From Mermis nigrescens (taxonomy: Eukaryota; Nematoda; Enoplea; Mermithida; Mermithidae), in contig JAVLUZ010000142.1 of the NCBI GenBank assembly GCA_036768485.1, positions 18,659,735 to 18,723,734 on the forward strand: a stretch of DNA of 64,000 nt, written 5' to 3'. The position numbers and the translations under genes were made by a program. Position 1 is the stretch's first letter. Each line of letters opens with the position of its first letter. Below the pieces are notes generated by a model, which was not told the DNA's origin, did no database searches, and saw only the letters and a program-made list of their open reading frames with translations. Below are positions 1-12,944 of the stretch, piece after piece.

Positions 1-17
1 AGAAGGCGATGTACCTA

Positions 18-265
18 AACATAGCCTGTTCCATTCCAAATGGCCCATTTTGCTTTACGGCTTAGTGGCATATATTTTACGGGTTAGGTTTTTGCGACAG
101 TCTGTTAGAGGCACCACATGTTAAACCAAGCACATTGAACATGAATCAGAAGAGTTTAAAGCAACAGCTGTCACGAGGGCATAATTGAACCGTTTGTGAA
201 CTAAATATCAATTATAGTAATAAGACTTTAGAAAAAATGGGTTGTTTGGATGGAAGGGACTATAG
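18..265 (+). mobile_element. Family F MITE, copy 1
   Basis: This short non-autonomous repeat begins near CCTGTTCCATTCCAAATGGC and ends with GGAAGGGACTATAG. The same sequence recurs at 347-781, in part at 8224-8350, and inverted at 60170-60430, including an internal ACGGGTTAGGTTTTTG to GAGTTTAAAGCAAC stretch. The ends of the complete copies resemble CTATAGTCTGTTCCATTC in inverted orientation, so it looks like a terminal-inverted-repeat MITE of about 250 bp. No coding sequence is seen and the superfamily is unknown. Confidence 0.55.
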
Positions 266-346
266 AATGCAAAATTCCATAGAAGGGGTAGGTATCAGAA
301 TCAACCAACTGGCCTCTACGATATGATCACACATGGGCGTTAAATC

Positions 347-781
347 CATGTCTGTTCCATTCCAAACGGCCCATCTTTGCTTAACGACTTATCACTGTCA
401 GTGGCGGATCTAGGATTTTTCTAAGGGGGCGGTGCCCCTAAGGGGGGCAGAACCCTGACTTGGGCGGAAAAATTAGCCGTTTTAACCCGAAAATCGCTAA
501 AAATCGCTCAAAAATGCTTAATTTTGCGCACTATTTTGGGCACAATGGGGGCGGTCGCCCCCGCCCCCCTAAATCCGCCCCTGATTACTGTAGCAGAATA
601 TTTTACGGGTTAAGTTGTTTCAGCAGTCTCTTAGATGCGCCGCATGTTAAGCAAAGCACATTAAACATCAACAAGAAGAGATTAAAGCAACCAGCTGGAG
701 AGCACAACTGGAGATGCCATTTGTGCACTGAAAATCTATTACAGTAATAAGATTTTAGCAAAAGACAGTAACAGACTATAG
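347..781 (+). mobile_element. Family F MITE, copy 2, interrupted by a hAT-like MITE
   Basis: It matches copy 1 over its whole length once the insert at 399-583 is removed. It starts at TGTCTGTTCCATTCCAAACG and ends at CAGACTATAG. The insertion shows this copy was already present when family C was active. Short reading frames across it are incidental. Confidence 0.55.
399..583 (+). mobile_element. Family C hAT-like MITE (185 bp)
   Basis: Ends are CAGTGGCGGATCTAGG and CCTAAATCCGCCCCTG, which form an imperfect terminal inverted repeat. The flanks ATCACTGT and ATTACTGT are an 8-bp target site duplication with one mismatch. An 8-bp duplication with CA...TG ends is typical of hAT elements. The interior carries G-rich and C-rich runs near each end and no transposase. 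Confidence 0.85.
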
Positions 782-2190
782 TTGAGAAACCTCAAAAAAT
801 TATTTTTTTGCAGCAATGCATTTTTAACAATTATTTATAGCGCATATATAGATGGATTTTATCCTTCTCTTTTCCGTAGTGTTGTCCTCGGTGCGAAACG
901 AGTCAATTAATATTCTGTATCTCCAGTGTTTATTTTAAGGGGGAATTCATGTACACACAATTCTATAGCTGCGGTGCTGTCAATGCGTTTGCTTCCCGCC
1001 ATGTGCAGTCGTATGTATGTAATTTGTGCGATCGTGATGATTATATCCAATTTATTAACAAAAATGAATATTCCTGTACCGCAGAATTTGTGACTATGGT
1101 CAGATGGAAATGCGCCTGCGTACCGTATTGATTTTGCATCCTGAAATTATTTGACGCATAAGCCTTTTCGAAAACAGGATTTAATATCTTTTCTCTCAAA
1201 TGAATTCCATGCAGTGTGGCGGCAATTGCTATCGTAATCCTTATGCAAATATTACATACTACAGTATTTAATACGTTTGTCTCCATTAGATACCTACTAC
1301 CTACCAAACTGACATAAGATTTCCTGCTGCAGGACAAGCGCGGGTATTATATTTTCTAGTTAAGGTAGGCACACTAAAGATTGCAGAAAAAGGAGAATAA
1401 TTTTACTTCATATGAACAAAACAAATGGCATAGATTTAGAACAATCAGTGCACACAGGCTACACATAGACATACATAGGTGAGTATATCTACCCTTAAAT
1501 TGCTTCCTGGATAAAATAATGAACATCGTACTATGTACATATGGGGTACGACGTGTACCTATATTGCAACTATAGTCTGTTTCACACAAAGTCGGTCATT
1601 ATTTTTAAAACTGTCTCCGACGTTAGTAAAGACAGTTGTGGATGGCAGAAAGAGATAAAAAAATTTCTCGGGGCGCTCGTCGTGATCGTCGCTCTAAGTG
1701 TGCCAAAAGCAGTAGCTGGAAAAATTTTATGTTGCGCTAATATTGAAGTAGGTTAGGCATGTACTTCGCGGTTATCTTTTGAATTTAATCCGCATAAATC
1801 AGGCTACAAAAGTGGTTTAAACTTTTAATGTAGTAATGCGGTTTGGCGATAGCAAGCGCCTCACCATAAGTCGATAAACTTTAGAATATTACATCCTAGT
1901 TTAAATCACTTTTTTAGGAACTTCAAATATTTTAAGAAACCTTAAAGTTAACTAAAACGGTCTGTAGTAGGTATACCTCCTTCTTAACGAAACATGAGGA
2001 TCAATTTTTAAAATTAAGAAAATAGCTACATACAGACGGAAATGTTTTTCAGGGAATCTGCGATATTGAAACTTTGCACAGCAAAACTTCATATGTATGC
2101 TCAACTTTAAAGCTTTGAAGAATAAGTAGGTACTTACCTACATACTGTCATGTTTGTTTTTTCAATTTACCCGCGTTTGTATTCGATTTA
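782..2190. other. No gene recognised
   Basis: AT-rich sequence with short open frames only (for example 949-1131 and 1541-1756) and no family motif. Positions 1566-1580 and 1800-1825 carry snippets (TATAGTCTGTTTCACAC, GGCTACAAAAGTGG) that recur near 62497 and 58262, so part of it is probably old repeat sequence. Confidence 0.5.
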
Positions 2191-2234
2191 GATATAAGCC
2201 ACTGCGGATAAGAATCAGACAGAACGTTTCAATG

Positions 2235-4188
2235 CAGAGGCGTAGCCAGGATTTTGGTTCGGGGGGGGCATGAACAAAAATTTTTTAAGACTTCTTTTGC
2301 ATTGAATGCCAGTAGGTTATGTATGGTAAAACTGAGTTTTTCGACCTTTAGTAGTGTAGCCCAGTGTTTTTTTTTGTACAAGGTCCGTTTGTACATGTAC
2401 AAAGATGGTCCCCAAAAGTCTTTGTACATTCTGAAGACGCAAATTTTTGAGTACTATAATATGGTACGGTAGCGATTTTAGTGTGGTAAAAACAGTTGTT
2501 CGACTTTTGTTCGTGTATTTTAGCTTATCTCTGGGTCTCTAAGAGCAAACATCACTAATAATTGTCTTAAAACGGCGCGAAGCGCCGAAAAGTTTGACAT
2601 TTTTCCTTTTGAAATGTAATTTCTGCCACTATAAAGATATATAGAACACACAATTACTCATTTCGGCGCGAAGCGCCAAAATTTTTTACAAATTTTAGAC
2701 CTTCTTTGTAATTTTTGCCTTCCCAAAAATCTTTGTACCTGTGCAAAGACGGTCCCAAAAAGTCTTTGTATGTATATCGAGAAAAATCGTTGTCGAATAT
2801 AAAAAACACTGATGTAACCTAGCTAATTTATGGGTTTCTGCAGATCAAAAATACAAAAAGTGTAAAGCGGCTCTAAGTGCCGAAAATTTTTGGAATTTCT
2901 ACCGTTTTCATGTAGAATTTACGGCCTTTCTACTGACAAACATTTTGGAAATTATAAATGGCGCAAAGTGCCGAGAAATTTAGTAATTTTTTACCATCCT
3001 TAACATTTTGTAGCTCGGTGAATACTAATAGTCTGACAGAGCAGAAAATTATCAAATTTGTACAAAACAATTTTGACAGTTCAAGCTTCTAACAAGAAAA
3101 CTGCGAATTACTAACTTTGTCTGAAGATATTTTGAGTGATTCAGGCTTTTTAAACGCAATGCTGGAGCTTTACAGAAAGAAACAACAGTTACTGGCGGCG
3201 CTATGCGCTGCAATATTTTGACGTTTTTGCACTTTAAACTCAATTTACACCGCTTAAATCATACAAAAAGACAAATTAATGCCGGCGCGAAACGGCGGAA
3301 ATTTTTAGAAATTCCTAACTCTTTTACCTGGCTTGTTCTCCCTGAAATCTCATTGCACATGTACAACGAGATTTTACGGTTGCGGGGTCTGGGATGGCGC
3401 GCTCAAGCGTTCCCAGCGGGGTCCGAAGCAGAGTCCGGAAGATTTTGTAAAAAAAGCATTTTAATGTTAAATAATAACGTTAAAATTTTCGCAAAATCGG
3501 CCAAATCTCGGTTCTGAATCAAGCAAGCCCAAAAACACTTAAAATTGATGAACTTCTACATTGCACAAAACAACTGAGCTAAAATGCGTTATTTGGATCG
3601 GGTCGTTGTCGCTGTTTATTAAAACTTTTATTAAACAAATTAAAAAGCAGCGGGTCGCTGCCAATAAAATATAGAAAAATGTATCAATGAAAATTTTGTT
3701 CTTACCGTTTTCAGGCCCATTTGTGGCCTTCTTATTTACAAGATGCAGTTCAGAAAACAGGAAATGCGCAAAAACATAAGAAAATTTGGCCATTCCTTCC
3801 ATTTAAAATTGGATTATGTGTCCTTGTAAAGAAAGACAAACAAAGCAAAGAATAGACAAAATGGTACACAATCATTTTTGCACTTTTACTATTAGGCTCA
3901 ACAAGCATGCGCACTTTCAATCAACGAACAAATAGTGCATTAAATTGCTATGCTAAAGTGATGTGAAGTGCTGGATTATTTTAGCTGATTCAAGCTTTTT
4001 AATTCATTAGATCTATATAACAATAAATAATGATGACTCGGCGCGAAGCGCTGGAAAATTTTGACGTTTTTGCCTTTTTGAACTCAGTTTTCTGAACACA
4101 CATTATTGCAACAGACAAATCAACAATATTTCTGAAAAAATTTCGGGGAGGGGCATGTGCCCCCAATGCCCCCTGGCTATCGCCTATG
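2235..4188 (+). mobile_element. Family E hAT-like non-autonomous element (1.95 kb)
   Basis: It is bounded by CAGAGGCGTAGCCAGGATTT and CCCTGGCTATCGCCTATG. The 8-bp duplication TTTCAATG is exact at 2227-2234 and 4189-4196. It sits inside the left arm of the long inverted repeat, which continues undisturbed on both sides. The interior contains several GGCGCGAAGCGCC-type hairpins (2573, 2664, 3281, 4038) and the TTTGTACATGTACAAA module of family A. No transposase reading frame is visible, so it would depend on a relative for movement. Confidence 0.85.
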
Positions 4189-4498
4189 TTTCAATGGCAT
4201 ATCTCAGATTTCGATAAAACTTTGCACACAGGTTTACACCTAAGAGTAATTCACTTGTGTAAAATATTTTTGCTCTCTCGTCTATGTAGAGATAGGGCCA
4301 AACAAAGACTACAATATGCCGAAAAGTGCGACTCGACATACTCCCACAAAAATTACGTTTTCTCAGTCAAATTTTAACTTTTTTTTTAATTCTGTTATTG
4401 TTAGATAGATAATTAAATTCTGTATCTAATTACATATTTTACGTGCGAGTTTATTAGCAGGTTAGGCTTTAGCTTACAGTAATCGGACAAGTCGGCTC

Positions 4499-4741
4499 CA
4501 CACCTGGGCGTGGGGTTTGGGGGTATGCATGCACCCCCCAGAAATTAAAATACCCCCCAGAATTCAATTTTTGAATAATTTTTTAGTTTTTTTCGCAATT
4601 TTTTGATGCCAATGGATAGTGCTTGATGAGAAACGTTGAAAAATGGTGTTTTTATCGCCATACCACCATTTTTAAGGCCATTTTTTGACCTTCAAAAAAT
4701 CTTGCACCCCCCCCCCAGGATTTTCTTGCTGCCCACGTATG
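4499..4741 (+). mobile_element. Family B hAT-like MITE (243 bp)
   Basis: Ends are CACACCTGGGCG and, reversed, CATACGTGGGCA. The 8-bp duplication GTCGGCTC is exact at 4491-4498 and 4742-4749. Internal landmarks shared by all B copies are CCCCCCAGAAAT, GATGCCAATGGATAGTGCT and GAGAAACGTTGAAAAATGG. It has no coding capacity. Confidence 0.9.
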
Positions 4742-5313
4742 GTCGGCTCTGCTTGCGTTCAAGCCTAAATTAAAAACTATAGTATTCTATTTTTCAACTT
4801 TTTTTGCTTCATTCGAAAGAAAATTTAATATCCTATCAGTTGGATGTACATAGTGCAATCGTTGTCCGGAAAAAATTCGTTTACGCTAGCTGTCAAACCA
4901 CTTACATATATGCACTGATTTTTGAAAAATTTGCGTTTCTTTAGGATAAATGTTTAAATCTGTCAAGAATATGCAACACTAAGATTGTATTATGTAGAGC
5001 TAGCAAAGAGCTTTCAAACAAGCCTAAGCTTATTGAGAAAGGTTGATACAAAAGGATGCTACGAGCAAAAACTGGACCAATTATCCGAAGATTCTCATTA
5101 TGTAGACAGATATTTTAATCTAATGAAAATGACGTTACTTATCTGAATAGAGCTTAGAAAAACCAATTGGCTCTGTCGAATTTCACATAAAGAATACCAG
5201 AATGACTGACTAAGTAAATGGGGTAGAATTTTTCACTTTCTAGCAGTTCAAAAAATATTTTCGAGCAGAGTTCTGAATTCGTGAAGCAAGTACAAGGCAA
5301 AATTAAGACTAGA

Positions 5314-5966
5314 CAGTGGCGGATCCAAGATTTTCCGGTGGGGGAAGGGGCGGAACCACACCTGGGCGTGGGAGTTCAGGGGGTATGCACCCCCCAAGAA
5401 ACCAAAATACCCCCCCCCAGAAATCAAAATACCCCCAAGAATTCGATTTTAAAAATTTTTTTTCGTTTTTTCGCAATTTTTTGTTGCCAATGGATAGTGC
5501 TCGATGAGAAACGTCGAAAAATGGTGTTTTTTGCCATACCACCACTTTTAAGGCAATTTTTTGACCTTCGAAAAATCTTGCAGCCCCTCAGAATTTTCTT
5601 GCTGCCCACGTACGGATTGGCCCCAAATTTTCTCAATAGTGTCAGAAACGTGAAAAAAATTTAGTTCATTATGCTGAAAGTAGCGTTTTATTGTCATCTT
5701 TTGATAGGCAAAATTATTTCCGATGCAAAAACTTTAGAAATTATAAAAATTTGAAAGTTTTATATAAAAAACATGCAAAGTTAGGTTTCAAAACGGTTTT
5801 AGAGCGCCAAAAAGTCAGTAAACGTTATTATCCGAAGCGAAGCGCCGGAAAAATGTGAAAAATCATGAAAAAACTGGCTGAAATCATAAAAAATACACAT
5901 GTTTTCTTTATTGCGTTCAACTATTTTTGACGACATGGGGAACGGCCCCCTCTAAATCCGCCACTG
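5314..5966 (+). mobile_element. Family C element (653 bp) with nested family B copy
   Basis: It starts CAGTGGCGGATCCAAGATTT and ends CTAAATCCGCCACTG, with exact 8-bp duplications AGACTAGA on both sides (5306-5313 and 5967-5974). A family B body (about 5357-5614) lies inside it. No B-specific duplication is visible there, so the B part may have been acquired before this copy moved. The part after the B copy has a GCGAAGCGCCGG hairpin at about 5846. Confidence 0.85.
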
Positions 5967-8223
5967 AGACTAGAGATAAAAACCTACCTGCACACAAGTA
6001 GGTACATTTGTGAAATCGACTAGAAAGGTCAGTAAATTACGGTTTTTACTTTGTTGTTTTATGTGCTCATATGAAGTTCGGATGCAAGTCGAAAATACTC
6101 GTAGTGGTAAAATAGGCAGATAAGCTTTGTCTACTTGTTTTTGATACTGGGCAAAATTTCAAAAATTATAGAATTTTGATGTATAAAACCGATATGGTGC
6201 TTATCCGTGCATTTAGAATACCATCTGCTTCCTTTGCACATACTCAAGAGTCATGCCTGGTAAATGATCAGACAGAAGAAGGAAGATCATAAGTTTGCTT
6301 GCACAATGCACAGATCTTTTTCTAACTGCTTTAAAGCGTTTTCAATAATGAAAATATCAAATTCATGCGAGAAGTGGTCAAAATACTAATAGTAGAATTA
6401 CTTACTGATTCTAGCGCAATTTTCAAATATCTATTTAAAATACTCAGACCTGTTGATATTTCGTAGATATATTGACCTTTCACAGCATAAGTGAAGACAT
6501 AGAAAGAATCATATGAAACGAATAAACATACATAGTACGGCTTACAAATAAAATTAATAAGTATTTTTCACAAATGCCTTTTTGTTTTATTTTCTGCACA
6601 ATTTGACGTGCAGGCCCATTGGCATCCATTCGTTGACTCGCATTCGGGTCTTGGCAGGGTTTCATACTAGACAGTTTCTGAATATTTTTTTGAAGGCTGT
6701 TAATGCTAGACGCACAACTGCTCGGTTAATTCACTGGCTTGTACGAATTTGACTTATAATTGCATCTTGTTTTGGTTTGCATGCTTTGCTTTGGCCGCTC
6801 GCAAACAAAGAGGAAAAACATGGTGCTTCTTGATTGAATACATCAGTTTTTCTTATGATAAGATTGTCTTTAAAAATTAGTTCAATATTTTTCCGAAATC
6901 ATACTCCGTTATTCCACTGTACAGGTCAATGGGAATCACAGTTGTACTCGTATAAGGTCTACTGTTGCAAAGTGTTCTCCGGAAATGAGAGGATGTTCTA
7001 AACTATAAACTTCACTTGTTTGCCAATCGGTAGCAACTCGACCTGCTTTCCGATGCTCCCTAACTCTTGTCGCAGAATCAAAATTAGCTTATTTTTGTGT
7101 TATTTTTTCCACAATCTTTCCAACCGTGCTCAACTTACTTGGATACTGACTTACATGGTTACACAGCTAAGCCATTCGAACTGACTTCAGTTAAGTTTAC
7201 TAAAGTGAAAAATTCTACTTCATTTTCTTGGTCAGTCATTCTGGTATTCTTTATGTGAAATTCGACAGAGCCAATTGGTTTTTCTAAGCTCTATTCAAGA
7301 AAGTACCGTCATTTTCATTAGCATTAAAATAATTAATGTCTACATAATGAGATCCTTCGGATAATTGGTCCAGTTTTTTGCTCGTAGCATCCTTTTGTAT
7401 CAACCTTTCTCAATAAGCTTAGGCTTGTTTGAAAGCTCTTCGCAAGCTCTACATAATGCAATCTTAATGTTGCATATTCCTGACAGGTTTAAACTTTTAT
7501 CCTCGAAAAGAAACGCAAATTTTTCAAAAATCAGTGCATATAACTGGTTTGACGGCTTATAGCGTAACGAATTTTTTCCGGACAACAATTGCACTATATC
7601 CAACTGATAGGAAATTCAGTTTTCTTTCGAATTAAGCAAAAAAAGTTGAAAAATAAAATACTATATTTTTCAATTTGGACTTGAACGCAAGCAGAGCCGA
7701 CTTGTCAGATTACTGTAAGCAAAAGCCTGACCTGCTGATAAACTCGCTAGTAAAATATATAATTAGATACAGAATTTAATTATCTATCCAACAAATAAGA
7801 ATTTAAAAAAGTTTGAAATTGACTGAGAAAACGTAATTTTTCTGGGAGTATGTCGAGTTGCACTTCCGGCACATTGTAGTCATATGTTTGGTCCTATCTC
7901 TATAGTAAGACCGACAAAGAGCAAAAATATTTTGCACAAGTGAATAACTCTTAGGTGTAAACCGGTGTGCGAAGTTTTATCGAAATCTGAGATATGTCAT
8001 TGGGACGTTCTGTCTGATACTTATCCGCAGTGGCTCATATTTTGAAAATGTGGTCCGTGCATATTAATTTGTGATCGAATTTTACAGAAATCACACCGTA
8101 TACTTTACAATTTTCAGCTGATGTCCGTCCAACAGTCTTTCTGTAATTGCGTGAAAATCGATTTATATGCACTATATAAGCTTAACATATAGATAAAATT
8201 CTAAAAGGAAAATCGTAAAGTTT

Positions 8224-8350
8224 AAACCTACGATTTGTTCCATTCCAAACAGCCCATTTTTGCTTTGCGGCTTATCACTGTACATATGTAGCATAATATT
8301 TTACGGTTTCGGGTTGCTGCTGCAGTTTATTTGATGTGCCATGCCACATG
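8224..8350 (+). mobile_element. Family F MITE fragment, copy 3
   Basis: TTTGTTCCATTCCAAACAGC through ATTTTACGGTTTCGGGTT matches copies 1 and 2. It ends near the family L sequence that starts around 8360. Confidence 0.5.
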
Positions 8351-8359
8351 TTGAACAAA

Positions 8360-8774
8360 GTACCTATCATAGGTAGCGCTTTTTCTTATATGTTTTTCAC
8401 AGCGAGTGCAAAATTTGTGTCCCCCCATCACAGCTATAACGGCACACATCTGAGAGGTGCGGTTTTTTTAAAAGGTAGATAATAAAAAAACGTAGTGCCC
8501 CCATTTTTTATTGTTTACACTCAATACGGAGCGCGTCGTGAGTGTGTAAAGTTTACACCAAAAATTCAAATAATTTGCGGAGGGCCAACTTTTTTAAAAA
8601 TGTTTTCCCTAATTAGTAGGTTACGAATCTGGTCTTAAAATTTCTTTACACTCATTGGTTGTTGAACAGGAGTGTAAATTAGACGGTTTTTTTACAGTTT
8701 TCATGTGGCCAAGCATATCTAACTCAGTTTTACATTCTATGCAGTCTGATTGGTTTCAAAATGTAGACGGTTGA
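8360..8774 (+). repeat. Family L repeat, truncated by the assembly gap
   Basis: GGTAGCGCTTT, CACAGCTATAACGGCACACA and repeated GTGTAAAG / TTTACACTC words match 30247-32060 and a shorter copy near 40833-41100. The stretch near 8615-8700 matches one unit of the degenerate tandem array at 31520-32060. No protein is encoded. The copy runs into the N gap. Confidence 0.55.
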
Positions 8775-8874
8775 NNNNNNNNNNNNNNNNNNNNNNNNNN
8801 NNNNNNNNNNNNNNNNNNNNNNNNNNNNNNNNNNNNNNNNNNNNNNNNNNNNNNNNNNNNNNNNNNNNNNNNNN
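8775..8874. other. Assembly gap of 100 N
   Basis: One hundred undetermined bases. The round length suggests a scaffold gap of unknown true size. It lies between a family L repeat and a SINE-like tail. Confidence 0.99.
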
Positions 8875-9075
8875 GCACTTATTGTAGTATGTCCCAGCAA
8901 TGATTAAATGCCTAAATTGAATTTATAAAGATGGATTAGTGCATTAAAAATGGAAGAATAATAGCCAATTGCCCTCACTACTGATCTGTCAAATTGCAAT
9001 AAATTATATTGTTTTGCTTACTGTTGCCCTTAAGAAAATTACATAACTAGAGAGCTCTTGGATAAATAAAATAGA
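8875..9075 (+). mobile_element. SINE-like fragment
   Basis: GCACTTATTGTAGTATGTCC through AGAGCTCTTGGATAAATAAAATAG matches the body and tail of the fuller copy at 62040-62322. The tail GATAAATAAAAYA also occurs at 10566-10605. The head with the tRNA-like promoter is missing, lost in the gap or truncated. Confidence 0.45.
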
Positions 9076-12000
9076 TTATACTTTTTCGGCGATATTTGAA
9101 ATGCTAGTCTATGCTCGATTTATGTCAAGCGGAATGTGTAAATTCCATTTGCATGTTGCATGATCTGCTGGAAGACGAGAATAAATTATACAGTAAGAAA
9201 TTTTATTGAAAAATCATTCCTTTCTATGTAGTAGCAAAATACATTGATCTCTTAATGACCTACATGTAGAGATGGCTCTACACCCTGTTTCGCTGCGTTG
9301 GTTCAATGCGAAATTCCATTCGTTTTGTGCTACGTTGTACCTACATTCCAATGACTGTTTGACCCAGATGCTCAATTTCGTGCTTAATTTCCATTTGCAC
9401 GTACGCAACCACTAAGCGCAACGCTATAGTGTGTCGCCCGGGACCACCTTCCCTCCTAAAATTATCATATCTTCATTTCCTTTCCCACACATATTTTCAA
9501 TAAAAATCCGGGATAGGAAAATGGGCACTCGGGCTTAATGCGACTTGAGTACAAATTGGTACGTGTGCTATCATATCTTACGTGTACTTAAAGTCATATG
9601 TGTGTGTCTTATATTTGTGCCTATCTTGTTTGTACATTCTTTACCGTAAGCTTTGCCCATAGGCCTATTGTTATTCTCGTAGATCCATTCCGCGTTTCTT
9701 TGTCCATCTGTCTACGCCTCTTTTTGTGTCTCGTTTAAAACTGCGTGCGAGCGCAGTTTGGACAGCATTATTTTCGGCATTATTACGAGTTTGTACGATT
9801 TTCAAAAGTCTTCCTAGACTCAGCTTTTTCGCCAGCCCATCTGTGCTGTGCCCCTTTTTTCCCTGCGTGGCTGCAGAAATCTCGTCGTGTTTTTGTCGCG
9901 CATTGGGCAAGTTCTTTTCGCCCGTGCGCCTTTTCTTATATTCTTTGTAGCGCCAATTGGCATTCATTTGTATGCCTTTGGTGGGGCTTTGCGCCCTGTG
10001 TTAAATACATTATTTATCTTATCCAATTAGCGTAACGCGACAGTCAGCAGTATGCATCCTTCATGCTGTCGCTTTTAAATTGCTTCATAATTTTCTGTCC
10101 AAAAATATTGTAAAAATTATTAATTTATTGAACAATGATTGGGCTTGGTTCGAATTTCCGTGCTGTTGTTTTCTGTCCTTGTGCTACACTACATTAGGAA
10201 GCCTCAATATTTTCAAGCACCGGAATTCGGTCCCAAAACAAGTTAAATAATAATCTTTTTGAGCCCTCAATTAGGTTTCCGGGGAACTTACATTATTTAG
10301 CTACTTAATCTCAAAAGGGGTTAAGTAAGTAAGTTTCACTAGGTGCATGCATAGAGGGCCGGGCTATCTTGATAGGCCGGGCCACTTACCCCCAAGTCGC
10401 CGGTTGGTGATTGTACCCCCAAAAAGGGCAATTACCGCCAGTGCGAGCGCGTGAGCTTAAGCTAGGGCATAAGTAAGCAAGTGAACGTAGAGTCTTCTGC
10501 TACGTTTACATGCAGTAAGTAGGGAAAATAGACTTACCTACTGTAGTCTTGGAAAAGATTTGCTGAAAAAGCTGTCAGATAAATAAAACAGACTATACAT
10601 AAGTGACAGTAAGGACGGACGCATGGCATGGATAAAGTGGCCATAGGGAACACAGAACTTCTTTCTGTCATAAGCGCTAAAACAGCGTTAAAATGCGCAG
10701 CCTGGTACTCATCTTTACTCAACAACTTTTCGACAAATTCAAGCAATTTTGGAAGGAACTTGTGATTTTTAATCCTAATTTTGGACAATAAATCTGCACT
10801 TGTATGTGGCGCTACCCTCGACCTGAGCCACACACCATGGCCATAAATGGGCAGCAGTCAAATTCTGCGGGGCAACATCACTCGAAATAGCATGAAAAAA
10901 TCAGAGGCGAGTTCCTCCAGATTCTTGGCGGAGGTCCAGAACATTTGTGCTCTGAAGGGTTCGAATCCCAGAATGGCAACTAACACCCTTCCCTTTGCAA
11001 AATTGCTGTGATTACCAGAATTTTCGATTTTTAATAAGCGGAAAGAAATACACATGCCTCTTTTAACATTTTCAGTCTCAAATTTTCGGCAATTTGCACC
11101 ATGTGCACATTTTTTGACTATATTTTGTCCAATTTACTCGATTTTTACAAGTTTTTTTTCGAAATTTTTAGTCTTTATGTTCTAGAAAGAACTCGCATTG
11201 TCCGAGAAATCAAAAAAGAGTGTTTCTGACGCATGCCCATTGTTTTCCAGATCAAACAAGACAATTTTTAAAAATTTCTTATGCCTGAATTGAATTTTAA
11301 AAAATGCAAAGAATTCCCATGCTGTACATGTTTGGTCCAGCCAGATCCCCAAGCCCATGTGTGCTCCCCACTACAACCCATGTAGATCTCCTGCCATCAA
11401 AATATGTGTAGCTCTGTTCACAAAACATTTGATTCAATTTACTATGAATAACATTCAATTTGCTATGAACAAGATAAGTCGAATTTGTTTGAATAATCGA
11501 TTGGACAGCAAATAGGAATGAACAGTCTAATAACAAAAATAAGAATTATATGCACATCGAAGTGCGTCCATAAGAACACAAGAATGCACAACTAAATGAT
11601 GCTAAAACAATAATGGTTTACTTACAACAATAAATTTAAAAAAACATTGCTAAGCAAAATATAAGCAATTTAACCAATATTACATATGATTACTAACAAT
11701 TATTTCAACCATTATTAGCATTCATGATCGAAAAGCATACTATAGTCCATTTCAGGAAATCTTGTGCATAGATCACAATTCTTGAGTCAACATAAATCCG
11801 TTAAAAAAGCGGTTTAAAATGAAGCAGTGATTAGGATGCTGTACATAGCAATTTACAAGCATATGGAGCCTTAATATGCAAAATTGTATCACAGTAGGCT
11901 GATTAAAAACCGCTTTTGTGGCTGCTCAATTAGATCGCTAAAAATTGATTTCCATGCACAAGTTTCGTGAAACACACTACAGACAATAAGTGTAAGCAAT

Positions 12001-12420
12001 GGACAAACTACAATGAAGAACAACACAAGTCGCACAATGTGTAAACTGCCCAAGAAAAGTAGATTACAGTAGAATTAAGCAGCCGCGGCTTATAAAGCTG
12101 AGTGCATGATGGAAGACTGGAAGTAAAGCAAGTAGCCAGAAGACATACAATCGGTGTTCAATTCTCGATAGCCATAATTAACCAAAAAGGTTAGCTACAT
12201 CAGATTTTCACTTGACTTTAAGGTTTTTAAAAAGCATTTAAATTAACGCCACAGTTGTGTTACTCCATAGTGTATGGAATTATATGGAGACGTAGGCCAT
12301 TGTTAAGCCGCTTTTCTGATTAAAAATTATAAGCCGCTTTTATAGCCCGTTTCATGCCTATTAAATTCATTATAAAGTCATAAAATTGGGCAAAACAGAC
12401 TACAGGATATTTAGTATACG
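9076..12420. other. No gene recognised; scattered repeat pieces
   Basis: The stretch holds short open frames without a recognisable family. Positions 9671-10035 are pyrimidine-rich and open on both strands. A B-box-like GGGTTCGAATCCC at about 10950 suggests a tRNA-derived SINE. A SINE tail lies at 10545-10605. Positions 11750-12360 contain AAACCGCTTTTGTGGC-type words in both orientations, pointing to MITE remnants. I see no splice-consistent exon series here. Confidence 0.4.
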
Positions 12421-12474
12421 TTGGGGACATGTAGGAGTGCAATAGATATTTTTGAAACCAAATGTAATCAGTCT

Positions 12475-12745
12475 GTTAGTAGTACTCCTGGACCTTCTGG
12501 AGTCTCTGTGCTTAAGCATGGCACATGCTTAAGCATAGAGACTCCGAAATTGTATGCGCAAAGCGTGTACAATGGGGCCCTAATACACATTAAAGCATGC
12601 TACACTTTAAAGTATAGGTGCGTAGCACCAAATTTGGGCCCTATGCGGACACAGAATGTCTAATTTCTCCCTAGGTCGCATGAGCCCATCAGGTACAGGG
12701 TGTCAATTTCAGTAAGGCCATCAGAATAAAGATAAAACATCAAAG
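12475..12745 (+). repeat. Family O multi-hairpin repeat, copy 1
   Basis: This unit is built of consecutive hairpins: a ~21-bp stem around GCTTAAGCATG at 12497-12545, then TTGTATGCGC/GTGTACAA, then a stem bounded by two GGGCCC sites (12575-12643). The same unit is present inverted at 26146-26393 with compensating differences in the stems. No protein is evident. Confidence 0.7.
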
Positions 12746-12944
12746 CTATGGCTTTACGCGCAAAAAGAAGAGAGCTAAAATGGCTGAGAGTTCATTAAGT
12801 GTGCAAGTGTTCCGCCGAGTCATTTACATATCCATTACCTATTTAGGCAACACCCAAAGAAAGTACGCAAATAATTCATGTAAATTAAAAACACATTAAT
12901 TGATTATTATATTAATTGGACACTACATGTACCTTAGAGACTAA

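Larger units (their letters stand above)
2191..8044. repeat. Long inverted repeat with ~0.85 kb arms
   Basis: The left arm is 2191-2234 plus 4197-4490 plus 4750-5238, after two later insertions are removed. The right arm is 7203-8044. The arms read as reverse complements with scattered substitutions: AAGCCACTGCGGATAAGAAT near 2195 pairs with the reverse of CTTATCCGCAGTGGCTCAT near 8036, and TTTCACATAAAGAATACCAG near 5180 pairs with CTGGTATTCTTTATGTGAAA near 7242. The loop (about 5239-7202) holds no recognisable gene apart from a nested family C element. This could be a long-TIR DNA transposon or foldback element. No target duplication could be fixed at the outer edges. Confidence 0.75.

Noticed and set aside
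9671..10035. Overlapping open frames of 60-98 codons on both strands
   Set aside because: Openness on both strands in a pyrimidine-biased segment is compositional. No domain, signal or splice evidence.
10534..10833. 99-codon minus-strand frame with a helical, lysine-rich start
   Set aside because: Its 3' half overlaps a SINE tail, no convincing donor or partner exon was found and no family is recognisable. It might still be an exon, but the evidence is too thin.
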